Shown: positions 26,136 through 35,403 of the stretch, one piece after another | Numbering within the stretch: the stretch's first letter is position 1 | Layout: every line of letters starts with the position of its first letter | DNA from: Halorientalis marina | GTDB lineage: Archaea; Halobacteriota; Halobacteria; Halobacteriales; Haloarculaceae | DNA length: 64,000 nt | Reading direction: 5' to 3' | NCBI RefSeq assembly: GCF_023028345.1 | Contig: NZ_CP095487.1 | Coordinates: 2,728,001 to 2,792,000, forward strand | Made by a program: the position numbers and the translations under genes | Notes under the pieces: model-generated | Database searches by the model: none | What the model was told of the DNA's origin: nothing | Seen by the model: the letters and a program-made list of their open reading frames with translations, nothing else

Positions 26136-27028
26136 GCGTGCGGTCGTGGGACGCCGCCTGGCTCGTCGTCGGGCTGGCCCTCGTCCTCGGGGCTGTCGCC
26201 GGGCTGGCGACGGGCGCGTTCGGCGGCGTGACCGGCGGCGCTGACTCGTCGGCGGAAACCGCCCTGGTGTTGATCGCGGTCGTCGGCTTCGGCATCGCCG
26301 CCTGGCAGATTCGTCGGGACGACGGCGACGACGGGAGCACGGGCGCAGGGACGACCGCGGACGCGAACCGATCGAGCGAGGAGGCCGACAGCGCCGGCCA
26401 ACGGCGACGGAACGACGAGGTGTCCCGGGAGGCGGACGACCCGGTCGTCGCGGCGACCCCGGAGTACGCGGCGACCGACGACGTGCTCTCGGGGCAGGGG
26501 CTCTCGTGGGTGCTCGACGAGGGCGGCGCGGTCGCGCGGGAGGACAGGACGGTCGCTGCCGGCGAGGAGTGGGTGCGCCCGACCCTCCGGGGCGTCCTGC
26601 TCGACGTCCTCGTCCACGAGCACCGGGACCGGACGGCGGCGGAGGCGGTCGTCGACGAGGGGGGCTGGACCGACGACCGGGTGGCGGCGTCGGTCGTCTC
26701 CGGCACGGTCACGGGGCCGCCGCTGTCGTTACGCGAGCGGATCTACGCGTGGCTGTTCCCCGAGCGCGTCCTGCGCGAGCGAGTGCGCGTGACCGTCGAC
26801 GAGATCGCACGCGTGGCCGACGAGACCCTCCCCGCGGTGCCCGGCGAACGCGCGCCGCGGACGATCCCCGTCGTCACGCCGAGCGTCGACGACCTCCAGC
26901 GGACCGCTGACGGCGACCTCGACCTCGCGGTCGGCGTGACGACTGACTCGTCGGACGGCGAGGAGTCGCGCCGTGACGGCGCGCCGGCGGGCGAACCCGA
27001 CCGTGAAAGCCCGGAGGGAGATCGATGA
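26132..27028 (+). CDS. DUF7269-like membrane-anchored protein
   Basis: 298 residues, ATGA overlap with the preceding gene. Two N-terminal membrane helices (DAAWLVVGLALVLGAVAG and TALVLIAVVGFGIAAW), an acidic disordered linker, and a soluble domain (LRGVLLDVLVHEHRDRTAAEAVVDEGGWTDDRVAASVVSG). Haloarchaeal proteins at this operon position are called DUF7269, from memory. It is an accessory of the MoxR/DUF58 system; biochemistry unknown. Confidence 0.65.
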   Translation: MSVRSWDAAWLVVGLALVLGAVAGLATGAFGGVTGGADSSAETALVLIAVVGFGIAAWQIRRDDGDDGSTGAGTTADANRSSEEADSAGQRRRNDEVSREADDPVVAATPEYAATDDVLSGQGLSWVLDEGGAVAREDRTVAAGEEWVRPTLRGVLLDVLVHEHRDRTAAEAVVDEGGWTDDRVAASVVSGTVTGPPLSLRERIYAWLFPERVLRERVRVTVDEIARVADETLPAVPGERAPRTIPVVTPSVDDLQRTADGDLDLAVGVTTDSSDGEESRRDGAPAGEPDRESPEGDR

Positions 27029-28335
27029 CCGAGCGCGTCAGTCGCTGGGGCGGCGCCGTCGCGGCGGCAGCGGTCCTCGCGGCGACGGGGGCGGCGGCCC
27101 AGCGGCCGGTCTTGCTCCTGGCCGCGGCCGTCCCGCTCGTGTACGTCGTCTACGGGTCGCTCTCGTCGGTCGCCGCCCCGGAGTCGCTCGCCGTGACGCG
27201 GCACATCGAGCCGACGCCCGTCCCGCCCGGGTATCCCGTCGCGGTGACGCTCACGGTGGAAAACGAGGGGTCGGAGACGCTCCCGGACGTGCGGGTGGTG
27301 GACGCCGTGCCCGACGAGCTGGCGGTGGCCGAGGGGTCGCCGCGCGGGGCGGGGGCGCTCGACCCCGGCGAGTCCGTCGAGATCGAGTACACGGTCCCGG
27401 CCCGTCGCGGCGAGTACCGGTTCGGGCCGCCGCGGGTCCGGCTCCGGAGCCTCGGTGCCGGCGCGGTCGCGACCGTCCCAGCGAGCGTCGCGGGCGACGA
27501 CCTGCTCGACTGTCAGCTGGCGGCCGAGGCACCGCCCCTGGAGGAGCAGGGCGACCGCTACGTCGGGACGATGTCGGCCGACGACCCCGGCCACGGGATG
27601 GAGTTCCACTCGACGCGGGAGTACCAGCCGGAGGACCCCGCCGACCGGATCGACTGGCGCCACTACGCCAAGCGGGGTGAACTCGCGACGGTCGACTACC
27701 GGAAGCGCCTCGCCGCGACGATCGTCCTCGTCGTCGACGCACGGCCGGCCGCACGGGTCGTCGCCGGTCCCGGCCACCCGACGGCAGTGGAGCTGAGCGC
27801 GTACGCCGCCACGCACGCTCTCTCGGACCTGCTCGCGGCGGGCCACGAGGTCGGCGTCGCGGTCGTCGGCGACGACGGCCCCGGGCCGGCGGGGTTGCAC
27901 TGGGTTCCGCCGGGCGCGGGCCGGGACCACCGCTCGCGGGCCGAGCGGGTCTTCGGGCGGGCGACCGAGACGCGGTTCCCCGAGGACATCGGCCATCACC
28001 AGGTCGGGCGCCTCGTGCAACTCGCGCCGCCGGACGCACAGATCGCCTTCTTCTCGCCGTTGCTCGACGAGGGGAGCCGGGCGGCCGTCGAGCGGTGGCG
28101 CGGCGCGGGCTACTCCTGTAGCGTCCTCTCGCCGGACGTGTTGACGGACAACACCGTCAGCGGGCAGTTCGCGGCGGTCGAACGGCGCGCGCGGCTCGTC
28201 GGCTGTCAGGCCGCGGGCGCACGGACGGTCGACTGGCGGCGAGGGACGCCGTTGCCGGTCGCGCTCTCCCACGCTTTCGCGGCCGCCGACCGCCTCGGCT
28301 CGACGCCGGGGCCGCGGGCCGGAGGTGACGACTGA
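27025..28335 (+). CDS. DUF58 protein
   Basis: 436 residues, ATGA overlap. Two N-terminal membrane helices, a CARDB/DUF11-like beta domain (about residues 60-130, VAVTLTVENEGSETLPDVRVVDAVPDEL), then the DUF58 signature DRIDWRHYAKRGELATVDYRK and a VWA-like core (TIVLVVDARPAARV). DUF58 proteins work with MoxR AAA+ ATPases, often in metal insertion or maturation of cell-surface complexes. Confidence 0.9.
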   Translation: MTERVSRWGGAVAAAAVLAATGAAAQRPVLLLAAAVPLVYVVYGSLSSVAAPESLAVTRHIEPTPVPPGYPVAVTLTVENEGSETLPDVRVVDAVPDELAVAEGSPRGAGALDPGESVEIEYTVPARRGEYRFGPPRVRLRSLGAGAVATVPASVAGDDLLDCQLAAEAPPLEEQGDRYVGTMSADDPGHGMEFHSTREYQPEDPADRIDWRHYAKRGELATVDYRKRLAATIVLVVDARPAARVVAGPGHPTAVELSAYAATHALSDLLAAGHEVGVAVVGDDGPGPAGLHWVPPGAGRDHRSRAERVFGRATETRFPEDIGHHQVGRLVQLAPPDAQIAFFSPLLDEGSRAAVERWRGAGYSCSVLSPDVLTDNTVSGQFAAVERRARLVGCQAAGARTVDWRRGTPLPVALSHAFAAADRLGSTPGPRAGGDD

Positions 28336-29804
28336 TGCCCATCGGCCCGCGTCTGGACCGGCCGTCGGCGGTCGGCGACGAGGGGCGTGCCCGCGAGACG
28401 AGCCTCGCGGTGTCGACCGCGCTGGTCATCGGCGTCGCGCTCGTCCTGGGCGCAGTCGGGAACCTCTTTGGCCCACTGCGGACGCTCGCGCTCGGGGTGG
28501 GCCTCGTCGGGGCGGGGATGGCGCTGTTCCAGCGCGACACCGTGAGCGCGTACTTCTTCGGTCACCTCTGTTTCCTGCCGGGCGGCCTCCTGACGCTGGC
28601 CGGGATCGGGACGACGCTCGTCGCGAGCGGGGCCGGGCCCGGGCCGGCAATCGTCGTGACCGGCGTCGCCGTTGCCCTGCTCGGGACTGCGGGCGGATGG
28701 GCGAACGCGGTTCGCGAGGGGAGCCTCCGGCGCGCGGCCAAGCAGGGCTGGGGGGCGCTGATCGCGCCCATCGTCGTGCTGTCTATCGTCGGCGGGCTTG
28801 CCTTCGGTGCGATCTTCTGGTTCGAGATCGCCGGCTACGCGCTCGTGCCGCCGGCCGGCCCGTCGCTGTCGGGACTGGCCTTGCTCGTGGGCCTGACGAG
28901 CCTGGCGGTCAGGATGTCACTGCCGCGGCTCCCCGTCAGACAGCTCGCGCCGCGGGACCGCCGGCCGGCCGTCGAAGCGGCCCTGCGAGAGTGGCAATCC
29001 CGGGCTCGGCTGGGCGTCTTCGGCGGCTTCGGCAGCTGGATCTGTCTCGGAACGCTCGAGATTGCCGGTATCGTCGACCCGGTCTACGCCGCGATTCCGG
29101 GGCCGGTCGCGGCGCTTCTGTCGAGCCCGTTCCTGCGGGCCCCGATCGTCGTCGTGGGCGTGCTCGCGCTCGTCGCCGCCGCAGTCGCGTGGGTCGTCCG
29201 CCGGCTCGCCGCCGGGTTCGGACCCGACGACGCGGGGCGGCTCGGGCCGGTGTTCGGCTGTTTCGTCGTCGTCTGCATCGCGCTCCCGCTGGTCGTCGCG
29301 GCGCTCGTCGCTACGGACGGCGTCGGCGGGGGGCGGACGTTCGGTTCCCTGCTGGGACTGGCGCTCGGGCTCGTCCTGCTCGGCCTCGCGGTGTTCCTGC
29401 TCGTGTTCTCGCTCGCACCGATCCTGACGGCCGTCGGCCTGCTCCCGGACCGGGCGGGCGCGCCGGCGCTCACGAGCGGGGGCCTGCTCGTTGCGACGCT
29501 GGGCGCCGGGCTCGGCGGCGCGCCGGCCCCGCTCGTGTTCGCGACTGCCGCGGCCGCCCTGCTCGCCTGGGACGTCTCGGAGTTCGGGACGGGGCTGACC
29601 GCGGAGCTGGGGCACGTCCCAGAGACGCGGCGCCTGGAGCTGCTCCACGGGGTGCTGTCGGTCGGCGTCGCGCTCGTTGCCGTGCTGTCGCTCGTCGGCG
29701 TGTGGCTCGTCGTCCGCGCGGTCGCGCCGGGTGCGCCGGCCCTGCGGGCGCTCGTGCTCGCGGTCGGGGGCGTCCTCGCCCTGCTCGTCCCGCTGCGGGG
29801 CTGA
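28335..29804 (+). CDS. DUF7519-like multi-spanning membrane protein
   Basis: 489 residues; its ATG overlaps the DUF58 stop by 1 nt. About 12-14 hydrophobic helices across the whole length, with short charged loops. No enzymatic motif. In haloarchaea this position is held by DUF7519 family proteins (from memory). Its strict linkage suggests that it is the membrane partner of the MoxR/DUF58 machine. Confidence 0.7.
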   Translation: MPIGPRLDRPSAVGDEGRARETSLAVSTALVIGVALVLGAVGNLFGPLRTLALGVGLVGAGMALFQRDTVSAYFFGHLCFLPGGLLTLAGIGTTLVASGAGPGPAIVVTGVAVALLGTAGGWANAVREGSLRRAAKQGWGALIAPIVVLSIVGGLAFGAIFWFEIAGYALVPPAGPSLSGLALLVGLTSLAVRMSLPRLPVRQLAPRDRRPAVEAALREWQSRARLGVFGGFGSWICLGTLEIAGIVDPVYAAIPGPVAALLSSPFLRAPIVVVGVLALVAAAVAWVVRRLAAGFGPDDAGRLGPVFGCFVVVCIALPLVVAALVATDGVGGGRTFGSLLGLALGLVLLGLAVFLLVFSLAPILTAVGLLPDRAGAPALTSGGLLVATLGAGLGGAPAPLVFATAAAALLAWDVSEFGTGLTAELGHVPETRRLELLHGVLSVGVALVAVLSLVGVWLVVRAVAPGAPALRALVLAVGGVLALLVPLRG

Positions 29805-29856
29805 GGGTGGTGTCGGATACCCGACGTTCTTTGTGCTCGGCCACGACACCTCCGAC

Positions 29857-31074
29857 ATGGCCGAGACGCCGTCCGCGGCACCGCCGGCCGACGCCGAAGC
29901 GACCTGCGACGCGGTGATGGACCGCATCGGCTCGGCCGCCGTCGTCGACCGCGCCGTCCTGGAGACGATACTCACCGCCGTCCTCGCCCGCGGGCACGTC
30001 CTCGTCGAGGACGTACCGGGCACCGGCAAGACCGTGACCGCGCGCCTGCTCGCAGAGGCGCTGGGTCTCGGGTTCAACCGCGTCCAGTTCACGCCGGACC
30101 TCCTGCCCTCCGACATCACCGGCTCGAACGTCTACGACGAACACGAAGGCGAGTTCCGGTTCTCCGAAGGGCCGGTGTTCGCGAACGTCGTCCTCGCCGA
30201 CGAGATCAACCGCGCGCCGCCGAAGACACAGGCCGCGCTGCTGGAGGCGATGGAGGAAGGGCAGGTCAGCGTCGACGGCGAGACCTACGCCCTCCCCGAG
30301 CCGTTCCTCGTCGTCGCCACCCAGAACCCCGTCGAACAGGAGGGGACCTTCCGCCTCCCGGAGGCCCAGCGGGACCGCTTCATCGTCAAGACCTCGCTCG
30401 GGTACGCCGACCTGGACGGCGAGATGGAACTGCTCGCCCGGCGGGCGGACCGCCGGACGCTGGCCCCCTCCGTCGAGGCCGTCGCGGACGCGGAGACGGT
30501 ACTGTCGCTCCAGGAGGCCGCCGAGGAAGTCCGCGTCGACGAGACGGTCCGACGGTACATCGTCGAACTGGCGCGGGCCACCCGGACCGACGCACGCACG
30601 AAAGTCGGCGTCTCCCCGCGTGGCATCCAGCGCGTCTTCGAGGCGGCACGCGCCCGCGCCGTCATCGTCGGCCGGGAGTACGTCACCCCCGACGACGTGA
30701 AGGCCATCGCCGAACCGACGATGGCTCACCGGCTCATCCTCACCACCGAATCGAGCGTCGAAGGCGTCAACGCCCGCCGCATCGTCCGGGACGTGCTCGA
30801 CCGGGTCGACGTGCCCGGCGTCGCGCCCGAGGACGACGCCGACGTTCCCCCGACCCAGCGACCGGGGGACGGGCAGGGACAGCCCACACAGCCGACGCAG
30901 GGACGCGAGCGACAGCAATCCGGCCGGGGCCCCGAGCGGGGGGAGCCGGGACAGCGGCGCGACCGCCGGCCACCGGGACGGGAGCCACAGGACGGGCCCA
31001 CGGAGGGACACCAGGGCCGCCGGGGAGGGTCGGGCGAGGGGAGCGAGCCGGGAGAACGGGACGGCCACGATTGA
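29857..31074 (+). CDS. MoxR-family AAA+ ATPase
   Basis: 405 residues from ATG 29857. Walker A is VEDVPGTGKT (G55-x-G-K58-T), Walker B VVLADEINRAPPKTQAALLEAMEE, and sensor 1 VVATQNPVEQEGTFRLPEAQRDRF, all MoxR-type. The last 70 residues are low-complexity (Gly, Pro, Arg, Gln). It is the motor of the operon; MoxR ATPases act as chaperones activating metalloenzymes or surface complexes. The gap to the upstream gene is 52 nt. Confidence 0.95.
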   Translation: MAETPSAAPPADAEATCDAVMDRIGSAAVVDRAVLETILTAVLARGHVLVEDVPGTGKTVTARLLAEALGLGFNRVQFTPDLLPSDITGSNVYDEHEGEFRFSEGPVFANVVLADEINRAPPKTQAALLEAMEEGQVSVDGETYALPEPFLVVATQNPVEQEGTFRLPEAQRDRFIVKTSLGYADLDGEMELLARRADRRTLAPSVEAVADAETVLSLQEAAEEVRVDETVRRYIVELARATRTDARTKVGVSPRGIQRVFEAARARAVIVGREYVTPDDVKAIAEPTMAHRLILTTESSVEGVNARRIVRDVLDRVDVPGVAPEDDADVPPTQRPGDGQGQPTQPTQGRERQQSGRGPERGEPGQRRDRRPPGREPQDGPTEGHQGRRGGSGEGSEPGERDGHD

Positions 31075-31125
31075 GAGTGTGGGGGAAAGGAGGGGACCGC
31101 CGGGGCGGCCGCACCACCCCCGCAG

Positions 31126-32185
31126 TCACCCGCTCGGAACGCTCCCCTCGCCGATGCGGATTTCGTGGGCCTCCACGTCTTCGAGGGCGGCGACCTGGCC
31201 GCCCACCTCGACGACGCCGTCGTCGGTCTCGACGAGCAGGGTCGCTTTCTGCCGGGCGCTGCCGAAGGTGGCCTCCGTCGATGCGCCCCTCGACGAGTTC
31301 GCGTTCGCCGGAGACCACGTCCCGGCCCTCGATGGCGGCGTAGAAGTCCTCGCCGTCGGCGCGCTGGAGGTCGGAAATGCACCGGCGAATGGTGGCGTAC
31401 CGCCGGGGGAACGGGCGGTCGGTGGCGTTCTCGACGATGGGCTCGGCCGTCGTCCAGAGGACGGTGTTGAGGAAGCCGGACACGAGAAAGCCCAGTTCGG
31501 AGCGGTTGAAGATGACGCCGTAGCGGTCGCGGTCGCCCTGGAGGGCTTCCTGGGTGGCGTAGACGGAGAACTCGCCGTCACCGACGGCGACGATGGGGGT
31601 GGTGATTCCCCTGCGGGCCCGGACCGTCGAGGCGACGTTCAGGTAGTCGAACTCCTCGGGGTCGGGAACCTCGCGGGCGGGCGAGAGCAGGAGTTCGATT
31701 GCGACGCCGGACTCGTGCTGTTCGACGAGTTCGTCCTCGAATCGGTCGAGGAGGTCGGGCGACAGCGAGAGGAGGAGTTCGTACTCGGCGGAGGTGATGA
31801 CCTCCTCCAGATAGCGGAGGATGGTCGAGCGGGACTTGATGAGCGAGACGGCCTCGGCGTCGCGGGCAGGTGCCGTGTAGGTGTCGGTGAGGTCCTCGAC
31901 GAGCGAGTCGAGCGAGGACTGGAGGTCGTCGAACCCCTCCCGGGGGTCGACGGCGAGGACGCGCATCGGCCGGGTCTCCTGGAGTTCGACTAACCCGTTG
32001 TCCGCGAGACTGCGGACGGTGTCGTAGACGCGCGGCTGTGGGATGTCGGTGCGCTCGGCGATCTCCGAGGCGGTCAACTGGCCGTGTTTGAGGATCGTGA
32101 GGTAGGCTTTCGCTTCGTACTCCCCGAAGTCGAACCGCTCGGCGACACGTTCGAGTGCTGCGTGCAATCCCGCGTCCTCGCTCAT
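31126..32185 (-). pseudogene. trmB: TrmB-family regulator with a frameshift near its C-terminus
   Basis: From ATG 32185 the frame reads a full TrmB protein: winged helix FDFGEYEAKAYLTILKHGQLTASEIAERTDIPQPRVYDTVRSL, then the sugar-binding-type C-terminal domain. After VSGERELVEGRID (about residue 301, near 31273-31281) this frame runs into arginine-rich nonsense. The neighbouring frame continues sensibly (EATFGSARQKATLLVETDDGVVEVGGQV...HEIRIGEGSVPSG) to a stop at 31126. Removing one G from GACGGAG would restore a protein of 352 residues. It resembles the haloarchaeal TrmB that controls gluconeogenesis. Sequencing error or real mutation cannot be told apart here. Confidence 0.75.
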
Positions 32186-32263
32186 TAGGGACGTGTGGCG
32201 TGACGAGCGCAATGAGTGCTTTCATTCGGAGCGTCCTCCCGCTGGGGACGGACGCGGGTGACC

Positions 32264-32319
32264 GTCTCAGTCGTCGTTGCCGACGCGGCTGACTGTCTCA
32301 GTCGTCGTTGCCGACGCGG
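32264..32319 (+). repeat. Tandem 25-bp direct repeat at the gfcR 3' end
   Basis: GTCTCAGTCGTCGTTGCCGACGCGG occurs at 32264-32288 and 32295-32319 (period 31 bp). The right copy includes the last codons (VGNDD) and stop of gfcR, so the gene end was duplicated just downstream of itself. This resembles the ahbAB terminus duplication at 8.9 kb. Confidence 0.8.
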
Positions 32320-32933
32320 ATGACCTGCACGAGCGAGTAGACGGGGACGCCCTCGATCTCGTCGGTCCCCTGTTTGTCGACGAGGACGACACAGGCCACG
32401 GGCTCGCCGCCCTGGTCGCGGATGGCCTGGACCGTCTCGGTCATCGTCGTCCCGCTGGTGATGGTGTCGTCGACGACGTAGCACTCGCGGTCGCGAATCT
32501 GGGCGAAGTTCCGCGAGAAGGTCCCGCCGAGGTCGTCCATGTCGTCGTCGTCCCACTGGTGTTTTCGAGGGGCGTAGGTCCCGAGGTCGGTGTCGAGTTC
32601 GCGCGCGACCGTCGTCGCCAGCGGCGCGCCGGCCTTCTCGATTCCGATGGTGAGGTCCACCTCCTCGCCCTGTTTCGAGAGGAGGTCGGCCATCGCCGAG
32701 CCGACGTGGCCGAGCCGATTCGAGTCACGGCCGATGGCGTTCCAGTCGACGTGGATGTCCTCCGGGCCGCCGGGACCCTCCTGGGCGACTGCCGCCGTGC
32801 TCTTCCCGCTGCGCTCGACCAGCCAACTGGCAGTCTCGCGAGAAACGTTCAGCTCGTCCGCGATCTCCCCCTTCGAGAGCCCGCGGTCCGCCAGCTCCGC
32901 GGCGCTCGTCATCAGATCGTCGATGTTCTTCAT
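32298..32933 (-). CDS. gfcR: GfcR-type transcriptional regulator (HTH + phosphoribosyltransferase-like)
   Basis: 211 residues. N-terminal HTH (LADRGLSKGEIADELNVSRETASWLVERSG), then a PyrE-like type I phosphoribosyltransferase domain with the PRPP loop CYVVDDTITSGTTMTETVQAI. Haloarchaeal GfcR (once annotated as PyrE-like) activates sugar-degradation genes of the semi-phosphorylative Entner-Doudoroff pathway. A PfkB-type kinase of possible sugar-acid use lies 4 kb away. It is divergent from the SDR gene and co-oriented with trmB. Confidence 0.9.
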   Translation of the reverse strand: MKNIDDLMTSAAELADRGLSKGEIADELNVSRETASWLVERSGKSTAAVAQEGPGGPEDIHVDWNAIGRDSNRLGHVGSAMADLLSKQGEEVDLTIGIEKAGAPLATTVARELDTDLGTYAPRKHQWDDDDMDDLGGTFSRNFAQIRDRECYVVDDTITSGTTMTETVQAIRDQGGEPVACVVLVDKQGTDEIEGVPVYSLVQVIRVGNDD

Positions 32934-33034
32934 ATCCCCGTCCTTGACACGCCGTAATAAAAGCGGTTTGGGGCTCGCGCCGCGACCGCGGCGGCCCCGT
33001 CAGACCCGACACCGAATTTCAGCTGTACGGTATT

Positions 33035-33110
33035 CCACCAGATCTCCCTAACTTCGGTAGCTATACTCCCTCGTTCGCTAACTCTGGTAGACACTTCTGG
33101 TGGATTTAAG
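33035..33110 (+). promoter_or_regulatory. Complex promoter of the SDR gene: inverted repeat, direct repeats and TATA
   Basis: Outer inverted repeat CCACCAGA (33035-33042) / TCTGGTGG (33096-33103) encloses two 13-bp direct repeats, CTAACTTCGGTAG (33048-33060) and CTAACTCTGGTAG (33078-33090), spaced 30 bp, three helical turns. ATTTAAG (33104-33110) is a TATA box centred 28 nt before the SDR ATG. It sits between the divergent gfcR and SDR genes and looks like a regulated operator. Confidence 0.5.
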
Positions 33111-33134
33111 ATGCCGGGGTCGCTCTGTCCGGGT

Positions 33135-33908
33135 ATGCGATTCGAAGACAAGACAGTGTTCGTCACGGGAGCGGGGTCCGGCATCGGCCGGGCGACCGCG
33201 CTCCAGTGCGCCGAGGAGGGCGGCCACGTGATCGTCACCGACATCGACGAGGAGGGGGCGGAGGAGACCGTCGCGCAGATCGAGGACCTCGACAACGGGA
33301 GCGGCGAGGCCCACCGCCTCGACGTGACCGAAGCCGAGGAGTTCGACGCGATGGTCCAGGCCGTCGCCGAGGAGTCCGGCCTCGACGTCATGATCAACAA
33401 CGCGGGAACGGGCCACCCGCCACAGTTCATGGACGACGTGACCGAGACGACCCGGGACTACGTCATCGACGTGAACATCAAGGGCGTCTGGAACGGCTGT
33501 AAGGCCGCCCTGCCGGTCATGAAAGAACAGGAGTCCGGCGCCATCGTCAACGTCGGCTCGCTCGCGTCGATCTTCGGCCTGCCGCGACAGGCCGCCTACT
33601 CGCTGACCAAGGGCGCGGTCCTGAACATGACCCGCGCCATCGCCGCCGAGGTCGGCCACTACGACGTCCGGGCGAACACGGTCTGTCCCGGCTTCACCGA
33701 CACCCAGATGGTCCAGACGATGCTCGCGGCCTACGACGACCCCGAGCAGGCCCGCGAGGACCTCGTCTCCGGCTACCCGCTGGGCCGCCTCGGCGAGGCC
33801 GAGGAGATCGCCGACGCCATCTGCTTTCTCGCCTCCGACGACGCCTCCTGGATCACCGGCGAAGGGCTCGTCATCGACGGCGGCTACCGGGCCGCCGGCG
33901 GCGGGTAA
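33135..33908 (+). CDS. Short-chain dehydrogenase/reductase
   Basis: 257 residues from ATG 33135. Rossmann motif TGAGSGIG, NNAG (INNAGTGHP), catalytic S-x13-YxxxK (SLASIFGLPRQAAYSLTKGAV), then CPGFTDTQM. D48-like acidic residue in TDIDEE suggests NAD+ preference. It is a paralog of the SDR at 40059. Substrate unknown; similar proteins are annotated as 3-oxoacyl-ACP reductase or glucose dehydrogenase. Confidence 0.9.
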   Translation: MRFEDKTVFVTGAGSGIGRATALQCAEEGGHVIVTDIDEEGAEETVAQIEDLDNGSGEAHRLDVTEAEEFDAMVQAVAEESGLDVMINNAGTGHPPQFMDDVTETTRDYVIDVNIKGVWNGCKAALPVMKEQESGAIVNVGSLASIFGLPRQAAYSLTKGAVLNMTRAIAAEVGHYDVRANTVCPGFTDTQMVQTMLAAYDDPEQAREDLVSGYPLGRLGEAEEIADAICFLASDDASWITGEGLVIDGGYRAAGGG

Positions 33909-33923
33909 TTCGGTCGCCCCCGC

Positions 33924-35279
33924 TCACTGATACGCCGCAAACTCTTCTCCGAACGCGAGGAAGACGACGACGCCCACCACACCCACGGCGGTCGCCAGTC
34001 CGAACGCCAGTTCCGGCGAATACGCGTCGTAGAGCCACCCACCGAGCAGCGCGCTCGGTATCGTGACGGTGTTTCTGAGGAGGTAGTACGCGCCGGTGAC
34101 GCGCCCGCCGGCGTCGCGCTCTGCCGGGCCGACGATCAAGGCTTTGTGGGCGGGGAGGCCAGCGAAGCGCAGTCCCGAGAAGGCAAAGAGCGCGGCGACG
34201 ACGAGCGGGTCCGCGGGAGCGTTGATCAGCAGGACCGGGAAGACGGCGTAGACGGCGAACCCGATGGCGACGACGGGCTTCAGCCCCACGCGCTCGGCCA
34301 GTTTCGCGACGGGGACCATGCTCGCCAGCGCGATCACCATCTCGACGCCCAGCAGGACGCCGAAGAAAGCGTCGGGCGAGAGCCGGCCCACGACCGGGAG
34401 GGTCACTCCCACTGCCAGGAACTCGGTGACGACGATGACGAAGAAGACGTAGACCATCCCGTTCGCGAAGCGGACGAGCGTGTCCCCCACGAGCAGGGGC
34501 GGGAGTTCGTCGGGCATCGCCCGCAGGTCCGCGACGACCTGGCCGACACCTTCGAAGGAGTCACCGACGGTGTCGTCGCTCGCGTCGTAGAGGAGATGCT
34601 GGGCGACGGTCGCGACGAGGCCGAAGACGGCCGCGACCGCGAGGACGTACTCGAAGCCCTGCGCGAACCCGAAGGCGGCGATCAGCGCCGCGGCGAGCAG
34701 GGGGCCGACGAGGAAGGCCAGCCGGCGAACGGTCTCGGTGCTGGCGAAACCGGTCGCCAGCCGCGAGGGGACGACGCTCTGTTTGACGATAGCGAAGGTC
34801 GCACCCAGCCCGAACGACTTCCAGGCCTGGGCGAGAAAGAGGCCCAGGAAGACGCCGATGGGGAGGACGACGCCGTCGACGTCGACCGGGCCGACGGTGA
34901 ACCCGGGCAGGGTCACGACGCCGAAGACGGGGGCGAACAGCCAGACGAGGAAGCCGACCGTCGAGGCCAGCCCAAAGGCCGTCAGGGCGATCCGGGAGCC
35001 GATGCGGTCGGAGAGCGCGCCGCCGGGATAGGGGTAGACGGCGCTGACGAGGTTGCCGACGCTCCCGTAGAGGCCGATTGCGACGCCGCCGGCGCCGAGC
35101 AGGCTCATGTACCGCGGGAGGTACCGCCCCGTCATCTGGAAGCCCAGCGAGAAGGCGAACATCGACAGCGAGAGGACGAGCACGTCGCGTTCGAGCGCGA
35201 AGAACTGCCGGAGCGTCGCGCGTGCGCTCGGCGCGGCGTCGGCGGTCGCCTCCTCGGCCGTCGCGTCGGCGTCGGCCAT
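33924..35279 (-). CDS. MFS transporter
   Basis: 451 residues with about 12 membrane helices. Acidic N-terminus, first helix VLVLSLSMFAFSLGFQMTGRYLPRYMSLLG. MFS loop motif GGALSDRIGSRIAL between helices 2 and 3. The middle carries a long cytoplasmic loop, as in 12-helix MFS. Substrate cannot be inferred. Convergent with the SDR (15-nt gap). Confidence 0.85.
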   Translation of the reverse strand: MADADATAEEATADAAPSARATLRQFFALERDVLVLSLSMFAFSLGFQMTGRYLPRYMSLLGAGGVAIGLYGSVGNLVSAVYPYPGGALSDRIGSRIALTAFGLASTVGFLVWLFAPVFGVVTLPGFTVGPVDVDGVVLPIGVFLGLFLAQAWKSFGLGATFAIVKQSVVPSRLATGFASTETVRRLAFLVGPLLAAALIAAFGFAQGFEYVLAVAAVFGLVATVAQHLLYDASDDTVGDSFEGVGQVVADLRAMPDELPPLLVGDTLVRFANGMVYVFFVIVVTEFLAVGVTLPVVGRLSPDAFFGVLLGVEMVIALASMVPVAKLAERVGLKPVVAIGFAVYAVFPVLLINAPADPLVVAALFAFSGLRFAGLPAHKALIVGPAERDAGGRVTGAYYLLRNTVTIPSALLGGWLYDAYSPELAFGLATAVGVVGVVVFLAFGEEFAAYQ

Positions 35280-35403
35280 ACGCCCCCCTTGTGAGCGGTC
35301 GCAATTAAATCGGGCTTCCGGCGACTCCGGAGCGCTCCGGAGTGCTATCGAGACGGGCGCGTCGGGCCGTCGGCTTCGTGCGTCAGCCCGGCGGCCCCCC
35401 GAG

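Noticed and set aside
30767..31272. C-terminal 160 residues of the minus-strand TrmB frame
   Set aside because: Arginine/proline-rich nonsense that runs over the end of moxR after the frameshift; the true ending is in the other frame at 31126.
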